Source: Micromonospora vinacea
Lineage (GTDB): Bacteria; Actinomycetota; Actinomycetes; Mycobacteriales; Micromonosporaceae
Assembly: GCF_015751785.1 (NCBI RefSeq)
Contig: NZ_JADOTY010000001.1
Location: forward strand, 6,262,001 to 6,326,000
DNA length: 64,000 bases
Reading direction: 5' to 3'
Shown piece after piece: positions 49,678-58,401 of the stretch (position 1 is its first letter; each line of letters begins with the position of its first letter). A model generated the notes under the pieces. It did not search any database and was not told the DNA's origin. It saw only the letters and a list, made by a program, of their open reading frames with translations. Made by a program: the position numbers and the translations under genes.

Positions 49678-49938
49678 TCACTCGGGTTGGATCGGACTGG
49701 GTGCGGGAACGGATCCGCCTCGCAGCCGCAGCCGGGACGTGATCCCCAGCAGGGCACGCACTCCGGGCCAGCCGTACTGGACCGCGATCGCTACCGGAAC
49801 CGCCGCCGCGATCGCCATCAGCACCAGGCGGGTCCACGCCGGAGCGTGACCGCCGGCCCCGGTGCCGGCGTAGAGGACGAACATCAGCAGTACGACCCGG
49901 AGTCGACGCAGACCGGGAAGTTCGGTGAGCTGGGCCAT
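49678..49938 (-). CDS. Small two-helix membrane protein upstream of oxdC
   Basis: An 86-residue protein from ATG 49938; the frame is open to 49977. It has two hydrophobic stretches, LRRLRVVLLMFVLYAGTGAG and TRLVLMAIAAAVPVAIAVQY, and a basic tail. It ends 13 bases before the oxalate decarboxylase start on the same strand, so the two are probably co-transcribed. No family was recognised. The lack of a clear ribosome site keeps confidence moderate. Confidence 0.5.
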   Translation of the reverse strand: MAQLTELPGLRRLRVVLLMFVLYAGTGAGGHAPAWTRLVLMAIAAAVPVAIAVQYGWPGVRALLGITSRLRLRGGSVPAPSPIQPE

Positions 49939-50072
49939 GGTTCGATGATCGGCGTCGAACACCGCACGTCGCATCACGTGATCGCGCCATTACCGCAGGT
50001 CAAATCCCGGACGGCGGGGGCATTCGGCGCAATCCCGCCGGTTCGTCCATCCAGTCGCCCGTACCTGCCGGC

Positions 50073-51707
50073 ATGGCTAGGCTCGGTCGCAGGACGGCAT
50101 TTCGACGCGCCTGGTACCAACCGGGGAGAACGCCATTGTCCGAATCACCCTTCAACGCCGGAACGCTTCCGGCCGACGGCTTCACCACCGACGCCGAGCA
50201 ACGACGGCATCGGCTGTTCGCCACGGCGGACCAGCTCCGGCTGGCCGGACGCGGGATGGAGGCGCTCCACGTCCTGGCGGCGGAGATCGCCACGAGTCGC
50301 GACGGCGAGCGCCACCGCGCCCACCTGCTCGGGCGGCTGGCGCAGATCGTGGCACTGGAGCAGCCGACCATCGCCCTCGCCGGCCTCCGGGAGGCGCTGA
50401 ACCTCCGATTGGACGCCGGCAGCCGCGGCACCCTGCTCGCGCTGGTCGCCACGATCGCGGCCCGCACGGGGCATCCGGACACCGATGCCCTGCTCCGCGA
50501 CGCTGGCACCGCGCACGCCGCTTCGGGTACTCAGGCATCCGCTCGCCACCTCGCCCTCGGCCGAGCCGCCCGCTCGCTCGCGCACGGTGATCTGCCGGGC
50601 GCCCAGGCTGTGCTGGCGGCCCTGGACCCGGACTCCTGGGCGGCACGCGCCGACGCCCCGTCCATCCGGGCGGAACGGATCCTCGTGCAGCTCGGCCTGG
50701 GCCGGCACCAGGACGCGCAGGCCGCGACCCGCCAGGCGCCCGACGTCTCACTCACCGGGCTGACCGCGCTGGACTGCCTGCGCATGGTGGCGGTGGGAGA
50801 GCTGCCCGAGGCGGCCGCTCTGGCCGTCACGACGCTCAGCTCCGGCTCGGCGGACCTCAGTAGGGAGGTTCGTGCCCTGTTGGTCGCGGTGATCGGCGAG
50901 GTCCGCTACCGCCGTGGCGAACACGACGACGCGCGCGCCATCCTCCGCGCCAGCCTCGCCGAGGACCGATGGCCCGACCGTACGATGTGGACGTTCGCGT
51001 TCTGTGTGGCGGTGCGCGACAGCGCCTTCAGCGAGCCGGCCGGCCTGCTCACCACTGTCGTCGCCGACCTGCACCGGTCGGTCCGGTCGCTCCTGCCCGT
51101 GCCGCACTTCGGCCCCCGACTGGTACGCGCGGCGGTGGCCGCAGGCGACGTCCGGGCCGCCCGCCGGGTCACCGAACTGGTCGAGCTGGTGTCCACCCGT
51201 ACGCCGGTGCCGCTGTGGCACGCGCTGGCCGACCAGAGCCGGGGGTTGCGCGACGGCGACCCGGACGCCCTCCGGTCGGCGGTGGACCAGCTGCGCACCA
51301 CCGCAGCCCGGCCGGCGCTGGCCGACGCGTTGCTCGACCTCGCGAACAACCCCCGGGCGCGAACCGGGGAGGCGCGCGATGCCGCGCACGAGGCGGCTGC
51401 CCTCTACGCCCGGATCGGCGCCCCTGGTGACCAGGCGATCGCGGACCGGCGCTACGCCGACCTCGCCGCCCGCCCACAGCGCCGGCCGTCGATCGACGAG
51501 CAGCCGAGCCAGGGCATCGGCGCGCTCACCCCCGCCGAGGAGCGGGTGGCCGAGATGCTCGCCTCCGGCGCCACGAAGAAGGAGGCGGCCAGGAGCCTCT
51601 TCGTCTCCTTCCACACCGTGGACACCCAACTCCGCTCCATATACCACAAGCTGGGCATTCACAATCGGATGCAGTTGGTGCGGGCCTGGGAACGGACCAG
51701 ACGATAA
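50073..51707 (+). CDS. LuxR-type regulator with helical-repeat sensor region
   Basis: A 544-residue protein. The C-terminal LuxR helix-turn-helix is clear (LTPAEERVAEMLASGATKKE, then AARSLFVSFHTVDTQLRSIYHKLGIHNR). The rest is alpha-helical and alanine-rich with TPR-like pairs (ALHVLAAEIATSRDGERHRA, ARDAAHEAAALYARIG). This matches the C-terminal half of LAL-type regulators, which usually carry an N-terminal ATPase; no Walker motif is present here, so it is a shortened form. Start 50073 is the first ATG; later starts such as TTG 50136 are possible. Next to oxalate decarboxylase but on the opposite strand, so control of it is only possible. Confidence 0.78.
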   Translation: MARLGRRTAFRRAWYQPGRTPLSESPFNAGTLPADGFTTDAEQRRHRLFATADQLRLAGRGMEALHVLAAEIATSRDGERHRAHLLGRLAQIVALEQPTIALAGLREALNLRLDAGSRGTLLALVATIAARTGHPDTDALLRDAGTAHAASGTQASARHLALGRAARSLAHGDLPGAQAVLAALDPDSWAARADAPSIRAERILVQLGLGRHQDAQAATRQAPDVSLTGLTALDCLRMVAVGELPEAAALAVTTLSSGSADLSREVRALLVAVIGEVRYRRGEHDDARAILRASLAEDRWPDRTMWTFAFCVAVRDSAFSEPAGLLTTVVADLHRSVRSLLPVPHFGPRLVRAAVAAGDVRAARRVTELVELVSTRTPVPLWHALADQSRGLRDGDPDALRSAVDQLRTTAARPALADALLDLANNPRARTGEARDAAHEAAALYARIGAPGDQAIADRRYADLAARPQRRPSIDEQPSQGIGALTPAEERVAEMLASGATKKEAARSLFVSFHTVDTQLRSIYHKLGIHNRMQLVRAWERTRR

Positions 51708-51714
51708 TCAGCCG

Positions 51715-52542
51715 ATGACCGCGCCAGCCGACCTGACCCCGCTCGCCGAGGCCGTGGAGTGCGAATTCATGTACTCCTACGAGTCGCAGGCGCCCGGGCC
51801 CACGTACACCGATCTCGGGATCGCGACCACCCGCGTCGGCGGCGGTGTCGCCCTCGCCATGCGCAACGATCCCTCTGGCGGGTACTGGAGCAAGGCCCTC
51901 GGCTTCGGCACCACCGAGCCGTTCACCGTGCAGGTCCTGGATCGCGTCCTCGACTTCTACCGGGAGCGGGGCGTCGACCAGGCAGTGCTCCAGCTTGTCC
52001 CGTCGGTGCTGCCCGCGGGCTTCGACGAGGTCGCCGCCGCGCGCGGGCTTGAGCCGGGAAGCACCTGGATCAAGCTCGCCGCCCGACCCGAGGACGTCGC
52101 CCCGGCGCAGACCCGCCTTCGCGTCGCCCCCGTGCCGGCGGCCGAGGCGCGGCGCTGGGCCGACGTGCTGCTCACCGGGTTCGGCATGCCGACCGGTGGG
52201 CTCACCGACATGCTGGCCGCGACGGTCGGCCGGCCGGCGTGGCGACCGTACGCCGCCTGGGACGACGGCGACCTGGTGGCGGGCGGCAACCTGTTCCTGC
52301 ACGACGACGCCGCGTCGCTCAACGCCGCCGCGACGGCCTCCGGTCACCGCGGCCTCGGGGCGCAGTCGGCGCTGATCGCCGCCCGCGCCCGAGCCGCGGC
52401 CGAGGCGGGATGCCGGTGGCTGTTCGCCGAGACCGGAAAGCCCGCGCCCGGCCAGCAGAACCCGTCGCTGAACAACATGCGCCGGGCTGGGCTGGTGCCG
52501 CTCTACGAACGCCGCAACTGGGTCTGGCGAGCAGCGTCCTGA
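51715..52542 (+). CDS. GNAT family N-acetyltransferase
   Basis: A 275-residue protein. The C-terminal GNAT core is recognisable: AAWDDGDLVAGGNLFLHDDA, then the acetyl-CoA loop ASGHRGLGAQSALIAARAR, and ETGKPAPGQQNPSLNNMRRA as the last helix with the conserved asparagines. The N-terminal 130 residues form a second, degenerate GNAT-like half without the glycine loop. The ATG at 51715 lies eight bases after the LuxR stop, so the two genes are probably co-transcribed. Substrate unknown. Confidence 0.8.
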   Translation: MTAPADLTPLAEAVECEFMYSYESQAPGPTYTDLGIATTRVGGGVALAMRNDPSGGYWSKALGFGTTEPFTVQVLDRVLDFYRERGVDQAVLQLVPSVLPAGFDEVAAARGLEPGSTWIKLAARPEDVAPAQTRLRVAPVPAAEARRWADVLLTGFGMPTGGLTDMLAATVGRPAWRPYAAWDDGDLVAGGNLFLHDDAASLNAAATASGHRGLGAQSALIAARARAAAEAGCRWLFAETGKPAPGQQNPSLNNMRRAGLVPLYERRNWVWRAAS

Positions 52543-52558
52543 ACCCACCCGCCGGGGT

Positions 52559-53569
52559 TCACTTCTCGCTGTCGAGCAGGGCCATCATCGCGGTCGCGTA
52601 CCGCTGGCCGGAGGCGGCGCCGGCCGGCACGGCACGTTCGATCTCGTTCAACGCGTCCTGGTCGAGCACCACATCGACAGCGGCCAGGGACTCGGCCAGC
52701 CGGTCGCGTCGCCGCGCCCCGACCAACGGCACGACCTGTTCGCCCTGCGCCGCCACCCAGGCGATCGCCACCTGACTCGTCGTCGCCCCCAGCCGCTGCG
52801 CCACCCGGCCGAGCGCGTCCACCAGGCGCAGGTTCGCGGCCAGGTGCTCGCCCTGGAACCGTGGGCTGTTCGCCCGGAAGTCCGTGCCGGTCAGCGCACG
52901 GTCGGCAGACCAGTGGCCACTGAGCAGACCCCGGGACAGCACCCCGTAGGCGGTCAGCCCGATGCCCAACTCCCGCAGCGCCGGCAGGATGGTGGCCTCC
53001 GGGCCCCGGGAGAGCAGCGAGTACTCGATCTGGACGTCGCTGATCGGCGCCACCGCAGCGGCCCTGCGGATGCTGTCCGCGCCCACCTCGGAGAGCCCGA
53101 TGTGCCGGATGTAGCCGGCCTGCTGCATCTCGAGCAGCGCGCCCACGGTCTCCTCGATCGGCACCTGCGGGTTCAGCCGCGACGGCCGGTAGATGTCGAT
53201 GTGGTCGGTGCCCAACCGTCGCAGCGAGTACGCCAGCCGGTCCTTCACCGCCGCCGCCGACACGTCGTACGGTGCCGCCTGGAAGCCGCCGTCGGGTGTC
53301 CGGCGTGCGCCGAACTTCACGCTGAGCACCACCTCGTCGCGGCGACGCTCGCGCAGCACCCGGCCGATCAGCAGCTCGTTGTGACCCGATCCGTAGAAGT
53401 CCGCGGTGTCGATCAGGTTCACACCGGCGTCGATCGCCGCATGCAACGTCGCGACGCTCTCCGCCTCGTCGGCCGGCCCGTACAGGTCGGACATGCCCAT
53501 GGCGCCGAGCCCGATGGTCGACACCTCCGGCCCGGAGGCACCCAACCGTCGCCGTCGTAGACCCGTCAT
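52559..53569 (-). CDS. Aldo/keto reductase
   Basis: A 336-residue reductase of the AKR13/YajO-like type. The tetrad residues are in NLIDTADFYGSGHNELLIG (Asp and Tyr), VVLSVKFGARR (Lys), and IDIYRPSRLNPQVPIEETVG; in this last segment the usual histidine position (normally YxHxxD) reads YRPSRLN, so the catalytic histidine is not obvious. GPxNExLIG and VAIAWVAAQGEQVVPLVGAR fit NADPH binding. ATG 53569 follows GGAGA. It is divergent from a TetR gene with repeated sites between, so it is likely induced by the TetR ligand, perhaps a reactive aldehyde. Confidence 0.82.
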   Translation of the reverse strand: MTGLRRRRLGASGPEVSTIGLGAMGMSDLYGPADEAESVATLHAAIDAGVNLIDTADFYGSGHNELLIGRVLRERRRDEVVLSVKFGARRTPDGGFQAAPYDVSAAAVKDRLAYSLRRLGTDHIDIYRPSRLNPQVPIEETVGALLEMQQAGYIRHIGLSEVGADSIRRAAAVAPISDVQIEYSLLSRGPEATILPALRELGIGLTAYGVLSRGLLSGHWSADRALTGTDFRANSPRFQGEHLAANLRLVDALGRVAQRLGATTSQVAIAWVAAQGEQVVPLVGARRRDRLAESLAAVDVVLDQDALNEIERAVPAGAASGQRYATAMMALLDSEK

Positions 53570-53628
53570 GTCGCTCGTCTCCTTCGGTCGTCGTCGCGGT
53601 GCGTCGTGGTGTCCGGGCACCGCTGTGT

Positions 53629-53675
53629 ACGCTGTGTCCATATAACCAGCAAGTAGACAGCGTGTCCATATAACC
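53629..53675. promoter_or_regulatory. TetR operator region with direct and inverted repeats
   Basis: GTGTCCATATAACC occurs twice exactly, at 53634-53647 and 53662-53675, 28 bases apart. ACGCTGT at 53629-53635 is the exact inverse of ACAGCGT at 53657-53663. The tract is AT-rich compared with its surroundings and fills the space between the divergent starts. The second copy runs into the ribosome site of the TetR gene, so bound repressor would also block its own transcript. Confidence 0.6.
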
Positions 53676-53684
53676 GGAGGACCA

Positions 53685-54293
53685 GTGGCCGAGCTCACGC
53701 CGGATGCCCAGACGCCAGCACGACGCGGTCGCGGCCGTCGCCCCGCCGACCAGGTACGCGCGGAGATCCTCACGGCCGCCGGTGAACTCCTGCTGGCCGA
53801 GGGCATGGCCGGCTTCACCATCGAGAAGGTCGCGGCCCGCGCCGGAGCCAGCCGGATGACCATCTACAAGTGGTGGCCGTCCAAGGGCGCGCTCGCCCTG
53901 GACGGCTACTTCACAGTCGTCGCGCCCACCCTGGCCTTCCCCGACACCGCCGACATCGTCGCCGACCTGACCAACCAGCTCGTCGCCTTCGTCCACCTGG
54001 TGCGGGACACCACCGCCGGTCGGGTCATCAGCCAGCTCATCGGGCAGGCCCAGACCGACCCGGAACTGGCCGCTGCCTACCGCGAGCGCTACTCCGGCCC
54101 CCGTCGGGCCCTCGCCGTCGAAACCCTCACCCGGGCCATGGCCCGGGGGCAGCTACGCGCCGACATCGATCCCGAATCCGTCGTCGACCAACTCTGGGGC
54201 GCCTGCTACCACCGGCTCCTCATCGCCGACCTGCCGCTCACCGAGGACTTCGCCCGCACCCTGGTCGACAACCTCATCCGCGGACTGCGCTGA
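53685..54293 (+). CDS. TetR-family regulator
   Basis: A 202-residue TetR protein. The DNA-binding helices are RAEILTAAGELLLAEGMAGF and TIEKVAARAGASRMTIYKWW, then PSKGALALDGYF. The C-terminal part (residues 80-200) is a TetR_C-like ligand and dimer domain (FVHLVRDTTAGRVISQLIGQ, DIDPESVVDQLWGACYHRLL). GTG 53685 follows GGAGG by about five bases. It is divergent from the aldo/keto reductase and most likely represses it and itself through the repeats between them. Confidence 0.88.
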   Translation: MAELTPDAQTPARRGRGRRPADQVRAEILTAAGELLLAEGMAGFTIEKVAARAGASRMTIYKWWPSKGALALDGYFTVVAPTLAFPDTADIVADLTNQLVAFVHLVRDTTAGRVISQLIGQAQTDPELAAAYRERYSGPRRALAVETLTRAMARGQLRADIDPESVVDQLWGACYHRLLIADLPLTEDFARTLVDNLIRGLR

Positions 54294-54375
54294 CCGGCCG
54301 GCGGTGACGCCCCGGGGGCCCATGCCACGGATCGACCGGACCCTACGGGCGCCTTTCCGGGGACCCCGAGGTGGG

Positions 54376-55302
54376 TCAGTCCCCTTGACCTCCGGCGGGC
54401 CCCTCCCCCGGGTCGGGCGGGCACCGACGCTTGAGCAACTCGGCGAAGCGGCGCGTGGCGGGGCTGATCGCCTCCCCCGTGGGGAACACGAAGTCCAGGC
54501 GGCGCTCCATCCGCACGTCGGCGAGCGGGATCAGCCGGATGCCGAGCTGACGTCGATAGTGCCCAAAGTCCAAGCCGGCGGGGACCAGGGACACGCCGAC
54601 GCCGGCGTTGACCAGGTCGAGCACGCTCGTCCACTCGTTGACCTCACAGACGATCCGCCGCGAGAGGTTCGCGGCCTGGAACGCCTCGTCGACCAACACC
54701 CGGACCGCCCAGTTGACGGGCGTGTCCACGAATCGTTCGCCGTCCAGGTCGGACAGCCGGACCGTACTGTCACCCGCCAGCGGATGATCATTGGAGCAGG
54801 CCAGCACCACTGGATCGGAGATCATCTGGATGGCGGACAATCCGCTGGTCTGCGGGGCCGAGAGCAGCGCGCAGTCCAACTCACCGCTTCGCACCATCTC
54901 CAGCATCCGTAGCGTCGCATCCTGTGTGACGACGATGGTGACTCCTGGGTAGGTGTGGGCGAATTCGGCCAGCCAGGCGTTGAAGGGCAGGGTGTGCCCG
55001 ACACTGTTGATGGTTCCGATTCGTAGCCGTCCCGAGAGTGTGCCTTCGACGTCCTGGACGACCTGCCGGGCTGCGGCCGCCGCCTCCAGTGCGCGCCGAG
55101 CCGCTCCGACGAGTGCGTCACCCGCTGCGGTCAGCCGCACCGGCCGGGTCCCCCGTACGAACAGCGGCGCCCCGACATCCCTCTCCAGCGCCCGGATCGA
55201 CGTGGACAGCCCGGACTGCACGATCAGCTCTCGTGCGGCCGCGCGGGTGAAGCTCCGTTCCTCAGCGAGGGCGACGAAGTGCCGCAGGTTTCGCAGTTCC
55301 AC
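54376..55302 (-). CDS. LysR-family regulator
   Basis: A 308-residue LysR protein. The winged helix starts at once (MELRNLRHFVALAEERSFTR, AAARELIVQSGLSTSIRALERDVGAPLF, then RLTAAGDALV). The effector domain starts near residue 90 (LRIGTINSVGHTLPFNAWLA). The start codon is GTG 55302. It is divergent from the SDR gene with 191 bases between, and a T-N11-A palindrome lies 12 bases from its start. It likely controls the SDR gene and itself; effector unknown. Confidence 0.87.
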   Translation of the reverse strand: MELRNLRHFVALAEERSFTRAAARELIVQSGLSTSIRALERDVGAPLFVRGTRPVRLTAAGDALVGAARRALEAAAAARQVVQDVEGTLSGRLRIGTINSVGHTLPFNAWLAEFAHTYPGVTIVVTQDATLRMLEMVRSGELDCALLSAPQTSGLSAIQMISDPVVLACSNDHPLAGDSTVRLSDLDGERFVDTPVNWAVRVLVDEAFQAANLSRRIVCEVNEWTSVLDLVNAGVGVSLVPAGLDFGHYRRQLGIRLIPLADVRMERRLDFVFPTGEAISPATRRFAELLKRRCPPDPGEGPAGGQGD

Positions 55303-55313
55303 ACACGCACATT

Positions 55314-55328
55314 ATCTCCTGCAGAGAT
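55314..55328. promoter_or_regulatory. LysR box, T-N11-A palindrome
   Basis: ATCTCCTGCAGAGAT has exact five-base arms ATCTC and GAGAT around CTGCA and contains the T-N11-A core of LysR recognition sites. It lies 12 bases upstream of the LysR start and 166 bases upstream of the SDR start. Confidence 0.55.
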
Positions 55329-55493
55329 GCGCACCATCTCAACCATGTCTGCCGGACCTGAATAGGTTCTGACCAGCTCTCCTGTTGTCGATGGCATGAC
55401 CGTCATCGCTCCGCCACGACACCGGATCGCAGTGGATACGTGCCCGAGACGGGGCACCGGAGCACAAGAAGTCGAAGACAAAGGAGTCTTACC

Positions 55494-56243
55494 ATGTCTG
55501 TTTTTGCCACGCATGAAGGCCGGGTGGCTGTCGTTACCGGTGCAGGCCGGGGTATCGGTCAGGCCATCGCGAAGCGTCTCGCCGATGCCGGCGCGACGGT
55601 CGTCGCGGTCGACCTGAAGAGCCCGGCAGAGACGGTGGACCTGCTCACCAGTAGTGGCCACACGGCGATTGGTCTCACGGCCGACGTCTCCGATCCGGAG
55701 CAGACAGCGGCGGTCGGCGCCGAGGTCATCCGCCGGTTTGGCCGGGTGGACATCCTGGTGAACAACGCCGGTATCTTCCCGTTCTGGGACATTGAGGAGC
55801 TCGACTACGACAAGTGGCGGCGGGTGCTCACGGTCAACCTCGACTCGCAGTTCCTGATGGTCAAGGCCGTTCTGCCAGGAATGAAGAAGGGTGGTTGGGG
55901 TCGGATCGTGAACCTGACCTCGAACTCGATCGTCACCGCGGCTCCTGGTCTGTCGCACTACATGGCGAGCAAGATGGGCAACATCGGGTTCAGCCGGGGT
56001 CTGGCCAACGACCTCGCCCCCTTCGGTATCACCGTGAACGCGGTCGGCCCGACCCTGACGATTACCCCGGGCGTGCGGGAGGTCCACCCGCCGGAAACCC
56101 TCGCGGCGGTCGCCCAGGCCCAGGCGATCAAGCGCAGCGGCCAGCCGGACGACCTGGTCGGGACCATCGCGTTCCTCACCAGCGACGACGCGGCCTTCGT
56201 CACCGGTCAGACGATCATGGCCGACGGCGGCCTCGCCCGCTGA
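55494..56243 (+). CDS. SDR family oxidoreductase
   Basis: A 249-residue classical SDR. TGAGRGIG near residue 17 binds the cofactor, NNAG near 91, NLTSNSIV near 140 with the catalytic serine, and YMASK near 155. Asp near residue 38 (VVAVDLKS) favours NAD over NADP. FVTGQTIMADGG is the typical end. ATG 55494 follows AAGGAG by about eight bases. It is divergent from the LysR gene and closed by a strong terminator, so it is a single-gene unit. Substrate unknown. Confidence 0.88.
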   Translation: MSVFATHEGRVAVVTGAGRGIGQAIAKRLADAGATVVAVDLKSPAETVDLLTSSGHTAIGLTADVSDPEQTAAVGAEVIRRFGRVDILVNNAGIFPFWDIEELDYDKWRRVLTVNLDSQFLMVKAVLPGMKKGGWGRIVNLTSNSIVTAAPGLSHYMASKMGNIGFSRGLANDLAPFGITVNAVGPTLTITPGVREVHPPETLAAVAQAQAIKRSGQPDDLVGTIAFLTSDDAAFVTGQTIMADGGLAR

Positions 56244-56262
56244 CATGCGATCACGGCCACCT

Positions 56263-56296
56263 GCGAGCGCCACCGGCATCCGCCGGTGGCGCTCGC
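56263..56296 (+). terminator. Perfect 15-bp hairpin after the SDR gene
   Basis: GCGAGCGCCACCGGC at 56263-56277 and its exact complement at 56282-56296 enclose ATCC. It begins 20 bases after the SDR stop. No T-run follows. The rest of the gap to 56417 holds nothing I can name. Confidence 0.75.
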
Positions 56297-56417
56297 GCCG
56301 TGCGCCGGCCCCTGCCGCGCAGGGGCATCGAGCCGGACCACCAACCCCGGAGCAGCGGCCACCAACGCCGGTTACGGACCGAGGGCATCACCGGTGACCG
56401 GCGCGCGCCGTTGCGGC

Positions 56418-57047
56418 TCACTCGGGCGGCTTGGCCCCCGACTGCTCGCTGACCATGTACTCCGCGTACCAGTCGGGCCAGTTCTCGTCATGCTCGCCGG
56501 TGCGCTCTTCGTGTTCGCCGTGGGCAGCGGCGGCGCGTCGAAGCGCCCCGGCCAGGTCGCTCGCGGAGCCGAAGGACGTCAGGCCCCCTTCGATGCGTCC
56601 AGGGAGCCTGGTCGTGATCTCCTGCATCAGCCAGGTGTTGCCGTCCGGATCGCGCAGCGTGGCGCGCGAGAAGTAGCTGCGCCGCTGCGGGTCCGGCCCG
56701 TCGACCGGGCCGTCCGGGCTGACGTGGAAGACGTCGCCGACCTCGACACCGGCGGCGACGAGCGCGTCGTGGGCCGCCTCGATGTCGGACACGATCAGGT
56801 ACGCCATGGCCGAGCCGGGTGCCGCCGACGTGAGCCCGGGACCGAACTGCACGGAGCACGCGGAGCCGTGCGGCGTCAACTGCACGATGCCGGGCGGGGT
56901 CTGGTCGAGCCGCCACCCGAGGCGCTCGTAGAACGCCTTCGCCCGGTCGACATCCGACACCGGGATGACGATCACTTCGAGTTTGACGTCGAGGCTCTCG
57001 ATCCGCGACGTCGCGCTCGCCTCGCCCTGGGCCACCTTCGGGCTCAT
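56418..57047 (-). CDS. VOC (glyoxalase/bleomycin-resistance fold) protein
   Basis: A 209-residue protein with one VOC domain at about residues 20-150: VIVIPVSDVDRAKAFYERLG, AYLIVSDIEAAHDALVAAGV, and RATLRDPDGNTWLMQEIT. The C-terminal 60 residues (AHGEHEERTGEHDENW then WYAEYMVSEQSG) are acidic and His-rich and look like a small extra domain of unknown role. ATG 57047 has GGAGGGGC directly upstream; the open frame extends to 57071. VOC proteins bind metals and small substrates; catalysis is not shown here. Confidence 0.82.
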   Translation of the reverse strand: MSPKVAQGEASATSRIESLDVKLEVIVIPVSDVDRAKAFYERLGWRLDQTPPGIVQLTPHGSACSVQFGPGLTSAAPGSAMAYLIVSDIEAAHDALVAAGVEVGDVFHVSPDGPVDGPDPQRRSYFSRATLRDPDGNTWLMQEITTRLPGRIEGGLTSFGSASDLAGALRRAAAAHGEHEERTGEHDENWPDWYAEYMVSEQSGAKPPE

Positions 57048-57111
57048 CGCCCCTCCCTCTCTGATCATCACGCCACTGCTGGCGTCAGTGCTCGGCTCCG
57101 GCTTCCCGGCC

Positions 57112-58302
57112 TCAACCCGGTGCCATCCTGGTGGCCCTGCGTACCCCCAACAGGGCGGCCAAAGCGAGCAGGATGACGGCGACGGAGTACTCGTCGGCGG
57201 TCCGCGGCAGGCCGCCGGCGTAGACCACGAGGAAGCCGGCGATCACCGTGGGGAGACCGAAACCGACGTAGCAGACGACATAGAGCACTGACAGCACACT
57301 GGCGCGTTGGTGCGCCTCGACCAGCGGCATGACCGTCTTGAGGCTGCCCTGGAAGCCGCTGCCGAAGCCCACGCCCCCCAGCGCGAGGCCGACGAAGAAG
57401 CCCGGGACGGACTGCGCCATGACCGACACCACCGTGACGATCATCCCCAGGATGAGCGCGGCGATCCCGGTCAGAATCACGGTCCGCGCGGCGGTGTTGC
57501 GCTGCACCAGCACGGCGATCGACCCGAAGACGGCGAAGACGAAGAGGACCAGACCGCCGACCACGATCGACGTGTTCATGAGACTGCGGACGAGCGCCGG
57601 GCCGAGCGCGCCGAAGAACCCGGCCAGCGCCCAGACCGCGAAGAGCACCGGGACGACGACCAGGACCGGCTGGCGCACCGAGCGGGGCAGCGTGACGTCC
57701 GGTCGCAGGCTGCGTCGGGCTCCGGCCATCGGGGTGACCGTCTCCGGCATCAGCGCGACCCCGACGGCCTGGATCAGCAGGATGACGAGCAGGACGACGT
57801 ACACCAGTCGCGTCGGTGCGGGTAGGAACTGGATGAGCAGCGCCGAGAGCAGGGCACCGCTCCCGGTTCCGATGCCGGGGGCGATCGAGTTCGCGAGCGT
57901 GCCCCGGGCACGGTCGATGTCGAGCATGGCGGCGCCCACGGCGCCGGTGGCGGCGCCGGCAGCCAGTCCCTGCACGAGGCGGGCGACCAGCAGGGCCGCG
58001 ACGCCGTTGGCGAAGATGAAGACGACCAGCGCGAGCATCTGCACCGCGATCGCGACGGCCAGCACCGGCCGCCGACCGACGTGATCGGACAACCTGCCGA
58101 ACGTGAGCAGCGACGCCAGCACCGCGAGCGCGTAGACGGCGAACACCACTGTCGTGGTGACCGGCGAGAAGTGCCAGCGTTCCTGGTACAGGCCGTAGAG
58201 CGGGGTCGGGGCCGCCGACGCGGCCAGGAAGGACACCAGGATCGACGCCAGCAGCACCAGGGAGACCGTCGGTGTGAGTCGGGCCCGCCCCGCGTTAGGC
58301 AT
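57112..58302 (-). CDS. MFS transporter, 12-helix
   Basis: A 396-residue carrier. LTFGRLSDHVGRRPVLAVA is the motif A loop between helices 2 and 3; ANGVAALLVARLVQGLAAGA is helix 4, and the segment from 200 to 215 is the central cytoplasmic loop. It resembles drug or sugar efflux carriers of the YfcJ/AraJ type. The start is ATG 58302. It lies 99 bases after the MarR gene on the same strand and may be under its control. Substrate unknown. Confidence 0.85.
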   Translation of the reverse strand: MPNAGRARLTPTVSLVLLASILVSFLAASAAPTPLYGLYQERWHFSPVTTTVVFAVYALAVLASLLTFGRLSDHVGRRPVLAVAIAVQMLALVVFIFANGVAALLVARLVQGLAAGAATGAVGAAMLDIDRARGTLANSIAPGIGTGSGALLSALLIQFLPAPTRLVYVVLLVILLIQAVGVALMPETVTPMAGARRSLRPDVTLPRSVRQPVLVVVPVLFAVWALAGFFGALGPALVRSLMNTSIVVGGLVLFVFAVFGSIAVLVQRNTAARTVILTGIAALILGMIVTVVSVMAQSVPGFFVGLALGGVGFGSGFQGSLKTVMPLVEAHQRASVLSVLYVVCYVGFGLPTVIAGFLVVYAGGLPRTADEYSVAVILLALAALLGVRRATRMAPG

Positions 58303-58401
58303 GTCGGTGCTCCTCGGCTGCGTGAAAAGCGGTCAGCCTGGGCGTTCCGCCGACCCCCGGGGCCACGGCGGCGTACCCGGTTGGCGACGGCACATGCCAG
58401 C

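Noticed and set aside
53570..53863. N-terminal extension of the aldo/keto reductase across the TetR promoter
   Set aside because: It would run through the operator repeats and the TetR start; GGAGA before ATG 53569 sets the real start.
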